Notes under the pieces: model-generated | Databases searched by the model: none | What the model was told of the DNA's origin: nothing | Seen by the model: the letters and a program-made list of their open reading frames with translations, nothing else | Program-made: the position numbers and the translations under genes | In this document: positions 44,393-52,607 of the stretch, one piece after another | Numbering within the stretch: the first letter of the stretch is position 1 | Layout: every line of letters begins with the position of its first letter | Source of the DNA: JANSWY01 sp965228955 | GTDB taxonomy: Bacteria > Bacteroidota > Bacteroidia > Cytophagales > Cyclobacteriaceae | Assembly: GCA_965228955.1 (NCBI GenBank) | Contig: OZ245848.1 | Location: forward strand, 3,782,001 to 3,846,000 | DNA: 64,000 nt | Direction: 5' to 3'

Positions 44393-46174
44393 TTACATCC
44401 GCTCTGGTACATCTATACCCAATAATTTCATGCCGGTTTTGATGACCTTTCTAACACTTCTTGATAATTCTACTCGGAATGCCACTATTTTAGGTTCTTC
44501 AGCATTAAATATTGGTATATTCTGGAAGAAGCGATTATAATCCTTTGCCAGATCATAAACATATTGCGCAATAGTGGCAGGTGAATATTCTGAACCAGCC
44601 ATTAGGATTTTTGAGGGAAATTCAGCCAATCTGACGATAAGATCAGTTTCTTCCGGCTTCAACGCAATACCTTTATCAATGGCAGTGTCTACCCCAATTT
44701 CCTTTGCTCTAGCTAATATCGCTGATATTCTAGCATGTGTATATTGAATAAACGGACCTGTATTACCTTGAAATTCAATTGACTCTTCCGGGTCAAAAAG
44801 CATTCTTTTTCGTGGGTCCACCTTTAATAGAAAATATTTGATCGCTCCCAAACCAATTATTCGGTAAAGTTCTTTGGCCTCCTCTTCACTTAATCCCAGG
44901 TTCTCGCTCTTCTCTTGTGTATGCTTCTCAGCAGTGTCAAACATGTCCTGCATCAAGTCATCCGCATCTACCACTGTTCCTTCACGAGACTTCATTTTAC
45001 CACTTGGTAGATCTACCATTCCATATGATAAATGGTACAACCCTTCGCCATAAGAGCGTCCAAGCTTTTTCATGATTTTGAACAACACATCAAAATGATA
45101 GTCCTGCTCATTACCTACTACATATACCGATTTATCAAATGGAAAATCTGCGTACTTTAACTCACAGGTTCCCATGTCCTGAGTAATATAAACTGAAGTA
45201 CCATCCCCTCTAAGAACCAACTTCTCATCCAACCCTTCTTCTGTAAGATTTGCCCAAACAGAATTATCATCCTTCTTGAAGAAAATTCCTTTCTCCAACC
45301 CTTCATCAACCAAATCCTTACCGAGAAGATAAGTATTGGATTCTTTATACATTTTATCAAATGAAACTCCCATTGTATTATAGGTTTGATCAAAACCTTC
45401 ATATACCCAGTTGTTCATTTTCTCCCAGAGTGCTACTGTAGCTTCATCACCACTCTCCCAGTTCTTAAGCATTTGTTGAGCTTCAAGAATCAATGGAGCC
45501 TGTTTTTTAGCGTCTTCTTCCGACGAACCATTGGCCACCAACACTCCAATCTCCTTCTTGTATTCCTGATCAAATTTCACATAGTATTTTCCAATCAAGT
45601 GATCTCCTTTCATTCCAGCTGATTCCGGAGTTTCTCCTTCACCAAATTTCTGATAAGCAAGCATGGACTTACAGATGTGAATTCCTCTGTCGTTTACCAG
45701 GTTAACTTTCAATACATCATAACCGCATGCATCGAGTATTTGAGCAACGGAATAACCGAGGAAATTATTTCTCAAGTGACCTAAGTGAAGAGGCTTATTC
45801 GTGTTTGGCGATGAGTATTCCACCATTACCTTTTCACCATTGGACGGCTGAACTCCGTATTTGTCATTAGCATTTACAGCACTCAATACTTGTAGCCATA
45901 ATGAGTCCGATAGCTCCAGGTTTAAGAATCCCTTTACAACATTATAAGCTGCAACAGCATCAACATTGGCAACTAAAAATTCTCCAATGCTCTTACCGGT
46001 TTCCTCTGGACTCTTCTTAGATATCCGACCGTATGGAAATGTTACAAAAGTATGAGAACCCTCAAAGTCTTTCCTTGTAGGCTGCAAAGCAATCTCTTCA
46101 ACTGCCAATTCATGAGAAAACAATTCTTGAAATGCCTTACTAATACCCTGCTTTAAGCTTAAACTAATGTCCAT
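44393..46174 (-). CDS. argS: Arginyl-tRNA synthetase
   Basis: A 593-residue class I synthetase. It has the N-terminal Arg-tRNA domain (residues 5-85), the HIGH-type motif HLGH (130-133) in NTNKPLHLGHLRNN, and the KMSK-type loop GKMKSREG with the following VVDADDLM. The C-terminal anticodon-binding domain ends with MKLLGIDVPERM. The ATG at 46174 is preferred over one 42 bases upstream because the family starts at this point. It begins the leftward argS/T9SS/fabF run, although its neighbours are unrelated in function. Confidence 0.96.
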   Translation of the reverse strand: MDISLSLKQGISKAFQELFSHELAVEEIALQPTRKDFEGSHTFVTFPYGRISKKSPEETGKSIGEFLVANVDAVAAYNVVKGFLNLELSDSLWLQVLSAVNANDKYGVQPSNGEKVMVEYSSPNTNKPLHLGHLRNNFLGYSVAQILDACGYDVLKVNLVNDRGIHICKSMLAYQKFGEGETPESAGMKGDHLIGKYYVKFDQEYKKEIGVLVANGSSEEDAKKQAPLILEAQQMLKNWESGDEATVALWEKMNNWVYEGFDQTYNTMGVSFDKMYKESNTYLLGKDLVDEGLEKGIFFKKDDNSVWANLTEEGLDEKLVLRGDGTSVYITQDMGTCELKYADFPFDKSVYVVGNEQDYHFDVLFKIMKKLGRSYGEGLYHLSYGMVDLPSGKMKSREGTVVDADDLMQDMFDTAEKHTQEKSENLGLSEEEAKELYRIIGLGAIKYFLLKVDPRKRMLFDPEESIEFQGNTGPFIQYTHARISAILARAKEIGVDTAIDKGIALKPEETDLIVRLAEFPSKILMAGSEYSPATIAQYVYDLAKDYNRFFQNIPIFNAEEPKIVAFRVELSRSVRKVIKTGMKLLGIDVPERM

Positions 46175-46365
46175 TTTTATACTGTCAGAAATTTTGACTG
46201 CAAATATGAACATCATATTTCACTTTTGAATGCATGACTGCCAGATTTTAATATGAAATGAGCATCAATCCCATTTTCTGTTCAAATGCGAACAACTTAT
46301 TGTATTAAATTGTGACGAAGTGAAAAACTTATAATTTCGTAACTTACTGTCTATCAATAAATTAA

Positions 46366-46373
46366 TATTTTTG
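46366..46373 (+). promoter_or_regulatory. Candidate -7 promoter element before the FtsX-type permease
   Basis: TATTTTTG fits TAnnTTTG exactly, 40 bases upstream of the ATG at 46413. No clear -33 partner is seen. Confidence 0.35.
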
Positions 46374-46412
46374 GCAGGCTTCTGGCACATCAACACGAAA
46401 CTATGAACCAAC

Positions 46413-48869
46413 ATGATCAGTAACTTAATTAAAGTCGCATTAAGAAATATGCAAAGGCAGAAGTTCTATGCGTTTCTCAATATTCTGGGTCTTGCCATTG
46501 GTATTACCTCTTGTTTATTTATCACCATCTACATAGCTGACGAGCTCAGTTATGATAAATTCCATGAAAATGCAGAGAACATCTACCGGATAGATCAGAC
46601 TTTTATCTGGGGTGATGTGGATAATCATTTTGGAAGCACCGGTCCGGCAGTGGTGACTGCAGTAGCCACGGAAATACCCGAGTTTGATAAATTAACGAGA
46701 GTCCATCAACCAGGACCCCAACTGATCACAGTCAAGAAAGACAATAAGTTCACAACATTTGAGGAATCCAACGTCCTAGCGGCTGACTCTAATTTTTTTC
46801 AGGTTTTCACCTTTCCATTGGTTGGTGGAGATGAGAACACAGCCTTAATGGAGCCTAATTCTATTTTACTGACTCAGGAAACGGCCAATAAATATTTCGG
46901 TAGCGAGGATGTTCTTGGAAAACTCGTTCAACTGGGTGAGCCGGGAAACGAAAAGGCTTATAAAGTCACTGGTGTTGTACAAGATATTCCAAACAACTCT
47001 CACATCGAATTTGATGCATTAACTTCAATGTCATCTTACCCAAGAGTAAGAAGAGATAACTGGACATGGATTTGGACCACTTTTGTGACATTCGGAGTAT
47101 TGAACCCTGAAGCTGATATTGCCTCTGTTGAAGAAAGATTATTAACTGTTCCTGCAAAGCATGCTGGAAGTTCATTGCAAAGATTGCAGGGAATTAGTTT
47201 TGAAGAATATGTTGAGAGCGGTAAAAAATGGGAACTGTTTCTACAACCATTTCTTGACATTCACTTAAGAGCACCAGAGTCATTTTCAAGATTAAATGAT
47301 GTGGGTGATATCAAGATGCTTTATATATTTGGATCAGTTGGGTTATTAATTTTAATCATTTCACTCATCAATTTCATGAACCTCGCCACCGCACGATCTG
47401 CCAGCAGAGCAAAAGAGGTGGGAATAAGAAAAGTGATTGGATCTGGTAAAAAGCATTTAGTGATGCAGTTTTTAGTAGAATCCGTAATGTTCAGTTTGAT
47501 TGCATTGTTCATCAGCATACTGCTGGTTGAGTTCCTGATGCCATTCTTCAATTACATCGCTGGAAAAGAACTCAGTTACAGTTTATTCGCACATCCTGTG
47601 CATGTACTAGGGCTAACATTAGTCGGTATTATTATTGGTATTATGGCTGGAACTTATCCATCGTTTTACCTTACCTCTTTCCAACCTGTTGCGGTACTGA
47701 AGGGTAAACTCAAAGCAGGAGTAAAATCAGGAGGAATAAGAAATGCTTTGGTAGTAGTTCAGTTTGCAATATCGATTATGTTTATTGCCAGTACACTTAT
47801 TGTTTATAAACAACTATCATACACCACCAACTACGATCTTGGTTTTGACAGAGACAATAAAGTCATCATCAAGAATGTTCATCGTCTGGGTGCTTCAATG
47901 GAAAACTATACCGAGAGTTTAAAGAAATTTCCACAGGTTCAAAACATTACTATATCCGAAGCTACACCACCGTTCTTCTGGAACAACGACAATTTCTCAT
48001 TGAAAGGATCTGAAAAGGAAGATTTCCCATTGAGTTATGTGGTTTCTGATGAGAACTTCTTGCCAGTTTATGGTCTTGAATTACTTGCCGGAAGAAACTT
48101 CGATGAAAACCTGACTGACAGAAACAGACTAATTGTAAATGAGGCATTTCTAAGACATATGGAATTCGTAAATCCCGAGGATGCACTTCAAAAGCAGCTG
48201 GATTATTATGGAAGAGAAATGACGATTGTAGGTGTGGTGAAGGACTTTAACCCGTCATTTAATTCTGAGATTTTACCATGGGCAATTTTTTATGAGGGTA
48301 GTGAATTATATGTTCCTGAATTCCGGAGAGCGTCAATTCAATTAAAAGGAGACATGTCGTCAAGTGAAATTCAGGAATTCATGGCAAATGCTGAAGAAGA
48401 GTGGGGCAAATTCAGTCCAAACATTCAATTTAACTACACCTTTCTTGACCAATTATATAAGGCTCAATATAGTAATATCGAAAGGTTTGGGAGCTTACTT
48501 GGTCTTTTTACCATTTTAGCAATTCTAATCGCTAGCCTTGGATTGATTGGTCTAATTGCCTTTGTGATCGAAAAAAGAAGTAAAGAAATCGGAATTAGAA
48601 AAGTGCTTGGAGCTACTGTTTCAAACATACTGGTGCTTTTATCTGGTGAGTTTGGAAAACTGTTATTGATTGGGTTTGTTATTGCAACTCCTGTTTCCTG
48701 GTACTTCATGGATATGTGGTTACAAGACTTCCAGTTCCAGACAAAGATTACGGTTTGGGTATTCCTGGGAGCGGGTGCTGTCATGCTTACGATTGCATTT
48801 CTTACTACCAGTTTCCAGACAGTTAAAGCAGCATTAATGAATCCAGTGGATTCTATTAAGGATGAATAA
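46413..48869 (+). CDS. Large ABC transporter permease (MacB/FtsX type)
   Basis: An 818-residue inner-membrane protein. It starts LIKVALRNMQRQKFYAFLNILGL, the Bacteroidota hallmark, with TM1 about 22-42, a MacB-type periplasmic domain (about 43-285), a three-helix FtsX domain (about 290-430), a second soluble domain (about 455-685), and a final FtsX domain (about 690-810) with EKRSKEIGIRKVLGATVSN. The duplicated layout is typical of macrolide-exporter-like or bacteriocin-type permeases in this phylum. No ATPase gene is adjacent. Substrate unknown. A terminator follows. Confidence 0.9.
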   Translation: MISNLIKVALRNMQRQKFYAFLNILGLAIGITSCLFITIYIADELSYDKFHENAENIYRIDQTFIWGDVDNHFGSTGPAVVTAVATEIPEFDKLTRVHQPGPQLITVKKDNKFTTFEESNVLAADSNFFQVFTFPLVGGDENTALMEPNSILLTQETANKYFGSEDVLGKLVQLGEPGNEKAYKVTGVVQDIPNNSHIEFDALTSMSSYPRVRRDNWTWIWTTFVTFGVLNPEADIASVEERLLTVPAKHAGSSLQRLQGISFEEYVESGKKWELFLQPFLDIHLRAPESFSRLNDVGDIKMLYIFGSVGLLILIISLINFMNLATARSASRAKEVGIRKVIGSGKKHLVMQFLVESVMFSLIALFISILLVEFLMPFFNYIAGKELSYSLFAHPVHVLGLTLVGIIIGIMAGTYPSFYLTSFQPVAVLKGKLKAGVKSGGIRNALVVVQFAISIMFIASTLIVYKQLSYTTNYDLGFDRDNKVIIKNVHRLGASMENYTESLKKFPQVQNITISEATPPFFWNNDNFSLKGSEKEDFPLSYVVSDENFLPVYGLELLAGRNFDENLTDRNRLIVNEAFLRHMEFVNPEDALQKQLDYYGREMTIVGVVKDFNPSFNSEILPWAIFYEGSELYVPEFRRASIQLKGDMSSSEIQEFMANAEEEWGKFSPNIQFNYTFLDQLYKAQYSNIERFGSLLGLFTILAILIASLGLIGLIAFVIEKRSKEIGIRKVLGATVSNILVLLSGEFGKLLLIGFVIATPVSWYFMDMWLQDFQFQTKITVWVFLGAGAVMLTIAFLTTSFQTVKAALMNPVDSIKDE

Positions 48870-48900
48870 GCCACCGTCCTGGTGATTATTTTGATAAATA

Positions 48901-48926
48901 AAGCCACCCTGTTTCCAGGGTGGCTT
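48901..48926. terminator. Bidirectional terminator
   Basis: A perfect 11-bp stem AAGCCACCCTG / CAGGGTGGCTT with a TTTC loop, flanked by T-rich sequence on both strands, sits between the stops of the permease (48869) and the leftward hydrolase (48952). Confidence 0.9.
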
Positions 48927-48951
48927 TTACTTTAATATCTTAATTCTTATT

Positions 48952-49890
48952 CTAACTCTTTGGTAAAAACACTTCAGCCATCATACATCTTGCACTACCT
49001 CCGCCTAAGGTTTCTATCGTACTTAAGTTGCTATGTATGATTTCGCAATGTTTGTTGATTCTTGTTATTTGATCTGGACTTAAGGAGTGATAGGCTGCAC
49101 TTGACATCACTAAAAACCTCTCTTCTTCCGCTCCAATTACCTGCAACATGTTTCCTGCAAATTGTTGGCATTGATCCTCAGTGATAGTAATTAGTTCTTT
49201 GCCAGTTTGATCAATTGAACTGATTAAGCTTTCCTTTTCTTCTTCATTATCAATGGAATCAAGGCATACAACTGCAAAGGTCTCCGCAATACACATCATC
49301 ACGTTCGTATGATAGATTGGAAGTCTTTTGCCATCAACTGATTGATACGCTGTGAAAACAACTGGTCTATAGCCGAACTTGGAACAAAAGTCCAGTAGAA
49401 CAGTTTCATTCATTCTTTCTGAAATCGCAGCATAAACAATCTTGTTTGGTCTATCCAGAATCATACTGCCGGTTCCTTCCAGAAACTTCGATTCCTTCTC
49501 AAACTCAGTAAAATCAACAAATTGCTTTATTTCAAAACCATCCTGAGATTTCAGTTGGTCAAAGATGTCTTCTCTCCTTTCAAGCCTTCTGTTTTCTGCA
49601 AACATTGGATAAAGACCCACTGTACCATCTTGGTGAAAGGACACCCAGTTATTTGGAAAGATGGAGTCCGGTGTTGAAGGATCAAGCGTATCGTTGATTA
49701 CTGTGACATTTACACCCTTACCTCTCAATCTTTTAACAAATACATCAAATTCATTCTGTGCATGTTCCTGCACGCTTTCAGCGGTTTCTGTACCAGAATC
49801 ATGTTGATAGTAATTATTAACAGCCGTCTGCTCATTAAACCTGAACATGACTGGCCTGATCATCATAATGTGGTTAGTTGTTTGTTGCAT
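48952..49890 (-). CDS. Amidinotransferase-superfamily hydrolase (CtlX-like)
   Basis: A 312-residue cytoplasmic protein of the guanidino-group modifying superfamily. Conserved features are MIRPVMFRFNEQT at the start, FPNNWVSFH, an Asp/Glu-rich middle with LEGTGSMILDR, IYHTNVMM with the catalytic His, and the nucleophile Cys302 in GGGSARCMMAEV. The pattern matches proteins annotated as citrulline utilization hydrolase CtlX. Cleavage of citrulline or a similar ureido/guanidino compound is likely. The paralogous hydrolase gene lies seven bases upstream on the same strand. Confidence 0.82.
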   Translation of the reverse strand: MQQTTNHIMMIRPVMFRFNEQTAVNNYYQHDSGTETAESVQEHAQNEFDVFVKRLRGKGVNVTVINDTLDPSTPDSIFPNNWVSFHQDGTVGLYPMFAENRRLERREDIFDQLKSQDGFEIKQFVDFTEFEKESKFLEGTGSMILDRPNKIVYAAISERMNETVLLDFCSKFGYRPVVFTAYQSVDGKRLPIYHTNVMMCIAETFAVVCLDSIDNEEEKESLISSIDQTGKELITITEDQCQQFAGNMLQVIGAEEERFLVMSSAAYHSLSPDQITRINKHCEIIHSNLSTIETLGGGSARCMMAEVFLPKS

Positions 49891-49897
49891 TTGGGTA

Positions 49898-50821
49898 TTA
49901 CTTTTCTCTGAATACTGGTAGTGTACTGCATCTGAGTAAACCTCCCATTTTCACAGTTTCTTGATACTTAATCACCTCTACAGTTAACCCTCTATTGATT
50001 AGTTCTGAATTAACTCTTGAGAAACTTTCTTCACTTACTACAACCTCAGGACTAATAGAAAAAATATTGGAGTTCATCGCATACATTTCGTCCTGATCAA
50101 TTTCAATCAAATTATCTTGACCGAAAATATTGACCAAAGTCTGACAATCACTTTCGTTTTTAAAACCTCCTTTATAAATAATTCCAGAATCTGTACCGAA
50201 AGGCTGAAAACAGCAATCCAAATGTAATGCGTTTTCCTTAGGGTTTTCATCTGACTTATTCAATTCAAATGCGTGAACATCCCAGTCTTTGAAATTGTTC
50301 ATCAGAAATTCAACTCCGGCCTCATTAGTTCTTGCCACCTTGTACTTACTGAAGTCTGGTTCCTTAGAATATCCGACTAAGAGTTTTCCTTTCCAAGGCA
50401 TGACATCTCCACCTTCAATTCTAACACCTTTCTCAACCTGAAGAACACTACTGGGTCCTGCTGAATCAATTAAGAATTGAATTCCCTCAATTTCCTTTGC
50501 TCTGTCTGGTATTATTTCCGGAATCACCAAGCGATCACCAATTACAAATCCAATATCACGGGCAAATATTTGATTTAGATTTTCAATTACCTCAGGCCTA
50601 TAAACTGTTACATCATACTTTCTGAAAACATCCGCAAAGTCCTCCATTTCCTTAACTAGATCTGCCTCTTTCGGGAAAGTTCCTTTCTTAATATGCTCTA
50701 AGGATTTCGGGTCATATGCTTCTTCAATAGTTGGGGTGCCTCCAAAACTTTTGGCTGTTCCTAATACAACTGCTCCCAACCTGGATGTCTCATCATTTAT
50801 GTTGAACTTGATCATAGTCAT
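49898..50821 (-). CDS. Amidinotransferase/dimethylargininase-family protein
   Basis: A 307-residue protein from ATG 50821; the frame further upstream is a hydrophobic non-homologous extension crossing the promoter region. Motifs of the arginine deiminase/DDAH superfamily are FARDIGFVIGD, VEKGVRIEGGDV, HLDCCFQPF with the catalytic His, and the nucleophile Cys298 in GGLLRCSTLPVF. Substrate could be arginine, dimethylarginine or another guanidine. It is divergent from the arginine decarboxylase gene across a 170-bp region with a perfect inverted repeat, so a regulator may control both. Confidence 0.8.
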   Translation of the reverse strand: MTMIKFNINDETSRLGAVVLGTAKSFGGTPTIEEAYDPKSLEHIKKGTFPKEADLVKEMEDFADVFRKYDVTVYRPEVIENLNQIFARDIGFVIGDRLVIPEIIPDRAKEIEGIQFLIDSAGPSSVLQVEKGVRIEGGDVMPWKGKLLVGYSKEPDFSKYKVARTNEAGVEFLMNNFKDWDVHAFELNKSDENPKENALHLDCCFQPFGTDSGIIYKGGFKNESDCQTLVNIFGQDNLIEIDQDEMYAMNSNIFSISPEVVVSEESFSRVNSELINRGLTVEVIKYQETVKMGGLLRCSTLPVFREK

Positions 50822-50839
50822 GATTTCGTGTGAAGCGAC

Positions 50840-50847
50840 CAAAAATA
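50840..50847 (-). promoter_or_regulatory. Candidate -7 promoter element, leftward
   Basis: Read leftward, TATTTTTG (plus-strand CAAAAATA) fits TAnnTTTG and lies 18 bases before the ATG at 50821. The leader would be very short. Confidence 0.3.
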
Positions 50848-50893
50848 AGGGAGAAACAAACAACACACACCAACAGTTTGTATAATTATTTAT

Positions 50894-50938
50894 CAATTAT
50901 CAATAGTTTGTTTTAAAGCTATTTTTGATTGATAATTG
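50894..50938. promoter_or_regulatory. Perfect 11-bp inverted repeat in the divergent promoter region
   Basis: CAATTATCAAT (50894-50904) and its exact reverse complement ATTGATAATTG (50928-50938) are 34 bases apart centre to centre, about three helical turns. It straddles the divergent hydrolase and arginine decarboxylase promoters and overlaps the rightward -7 candidate. It looks like an operator for an Lrp/AsnC- or ArgR-type regulator (inference). Confidence 0.5.
50920..50927 (+). promoter_or_regulatory. Candidate -7 promoter element of the arginine decarboxylase gene
   Basis: TATTTTTG matches TAnnTTTG, 64 bases before the ATG and touching the right arm of the inverted repeat, as expected for a repressible promoter. 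Confidence 0.4.
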
Positions 50939-50991
50939 CATTGCTGATACTTGAAGGATTCAGTTAAATATTTCTTTTTATTGCTCATTCA

Positions 50992-52386
50992 ATGAAGAGT
51001 TACGCTGACTTAATAGAACAAACCTTTTATTTCCCGACCAAGGAGTTTCGGGTTGAAAAAGACCAACTACATTTTCACGATGTAAACCTGATGGAGATCA
51101 TTAAAGAATATGGTACTCCATTGAAATTGACTTATCTCCCCAAAATCAGTGAGAATATCAATTATGCCAAGAAAATTTTTCAGGAGGCAATTGATAAACA
51201 TAATTATCAAGGGACTTACACCTATTGCTACTGTACAAAATCATCGCATTTTCAGTTCGTAATTGAAGAAGGGCTCAAGAACGATATCCACCTTGAAACA
51301 TCTTCAGCATTTGATATCGAAATAATCAGAAATCTTGCATCCCGCGGTAAGATTGATAAGGATATATATATACTCTGTAATGGCTTCAAAAGGCCACTCT
51401 ATGTGGAATATGTAAGTGATCTAATTGAACAAGGATTTGTTAACTGTATACCAATTTTGGATAACCTGAATGAACTGAATCAGTACTTTCAACTTACGGA
51501 TAAGGAATTCAATGTTGGGATAAGAATTGCGGCAGACGAAGAACCGAATTTTGCTTTTTACACTTCAAGGTTGGGGATTCGATATGGTGATATAATAGAT
51601 TACTACAAGAACCATATTAAGGACTCCAGGGCAACTCTTAAAATGCTCCACTTCTTCATCAATACCGGAATCAAAGACAGTGCATATTACTGGAGTGAGT
51701 TGAGCAGGTTTGTGTATAAATACTGTGAGCTAAAAAAGATATGCCCGGAACTCGATTCAATTGATATCGGAGGAGGGTTTCCCATTAAGAACTCATTGCA
51801 TTTTGAATACGATTATGAGTACATGGCTGGTCAGATTGTGGAAAACATCAAGTGGATCTGTGAGAAGAATCATGTGCCAGTACCAAACATCTACACTGAG
51901 TTTGGAAGCTATACGGTAGGAGAAAGTGGTGCCACCATCTATTCTGTTTTAGACCAAAAGCTTCAGAATGATAAGGAGCTGTGGTACATGATGGATGGAT
52001 CATTCATCACCCATATTCCAGATGTTTGGGGTATCAATGAGAAGTTTATAATGCTTCCTATCAATCATTGGGACAACAATTTCCATAAGGTTAATATTGG
52101 TGGCCTCACCTGTGACCACATGGACTATTACGATTCTGAAGCACACATTAATGAAGTCTTTCTGCCAATTATAGAAGATGATGGTCCACTATACTTTGGT
52201 TTTTTCCATACTGGCGCTTATCAGGAATCGCTTGGTGGTTATGGAGGAATTCAGCATTGTCTTATCCCTGCACCAAAGCATGTGATAATAGATAAAGACA
52301 AAGATGGAAATACTGTCTCAAGCCTTTTTTCACAAGAGCAATCCAGTGAGTCAATGATGAAAATTTTAGGTTACCAACAAGGGTAA
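50992..52386 (+). CDS. Arginine decarboxylase-like PLP enzyme (fold III)
   Basis: A 464-residue enzyme of the alanine-racemase-fold (group IV) decarboxylases. The PLP lysine is Lys83 in CYCTKSSHF, and LDSIDIGGGFPI (phosphate loop), VPNIYTEFGSYTVG and MMDGSFITHIPD are further family motifs. It matches the shorter SpeA-type arginine decarboxylases of Bacteroidota (E. coli SpeA is about 658 residues), which make agmatine for polyamines. The divergent guanidino-group hydrolases support a link to arginine metabolism. Another basic-amino-acid decarboxylase activity cannot be excluded. Confidence 0.85.
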   Translation: MKSYADLIEQTFYFPTKEFRVEKDQLHFHDVNLMEIIKEYGTPLKLTYLPKISENINYAKKIFQEAIDKHNYQGTYTYCYCTKSSHFQFVIEEGLKNDIHLETSSAFDIEIIRNLASRGKIDKDIYILCNGFKRPLYVEYVSDLIEQGFVNCIPILDNLNELNQYFQLTDKEFNVGIRIAADEEPNFAFYTSRLGIRYGDIIDYYKNHIKDSRATLKMLHFFINTGIKDSAYYWSELSRFVYKYCELKKICPELDSIDIGGGFPIKNSLHFEYDYEYMAGQIVENIKWICEKNHVPVPNIYTEFGSYTVGESGATIYSVLDQKLQNDKELWYMMDGSFITHIPDVWGINEKFIMLPINHWDNNFHKVNIGGLTCDHMDYYDSEAHINEVFLPIIEDDGPLYFGFFHTGAYQESLGGYGGIQHCLIPAPKHVIIDKDKDGNTVSSLFSQEQSSESMMKILGYQQG

Positions 52387-52430
52387 CATTCTACTCTATC
52401 TAGGAATTATTATATACATATTTCCCTGAT

Positions 52431-52453
52431 CCTCTCAAACATCAATTGAGAGG
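52431..52453 (+). other. Hairpin after the arginine decarboxylase gene
   Basis: CCTCTCAA (52431-52438) and TTGAGAGG (52446-52453) form a perfect 8-bp stem with a 7-base loop, 45 bases past the stop. It is followed by A rather than T residues, so it is a weak terminator candidate. Confidence 0.35.
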
Positions 52454-52543
52454 AAAAATAGTGCTATTTTCATCAGAAATCAGTATATTAAATTGAAGAA
52501 AGAAGGTAACCGCACTAGAACACAGATAAGGTTGGATACTTAG

Positions 52544-52572
52544 GGTGAACTACACCAGCAATACAGTTCATC
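52544..52572 (+). promoter_or_regulatory. Stem in the leader of the histidine kinase gene
   Basis: GGTGAACT (52544-52551) can pair with AGTTCATC (52565-52572), eight pairs with one G-U, around a 13-base loop, 36 bases before the kinase ATG. No known riboswitch fits. Confidence 0.25.
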
Positions 52573-52607
52573 GCTAGGGCCATTTTGGGGAATCAGAACA
52601 ATCTAAT

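Noticed and set aside
48464..48907. 147-codon leftward frame at the 3' end of the ABC permease gene
   Set aside because: It is antisense to the conserved FtsX domain and crosses the terminator hairpin; not credible as a gene.
50822..50896. Upstream extension of the amidinotransferase-like protein
   Set aside because: The extra 25 residues are hydrophobic and non-homologous and would cross the inverted repeat and promoter region; ATG 50821 fits the family.
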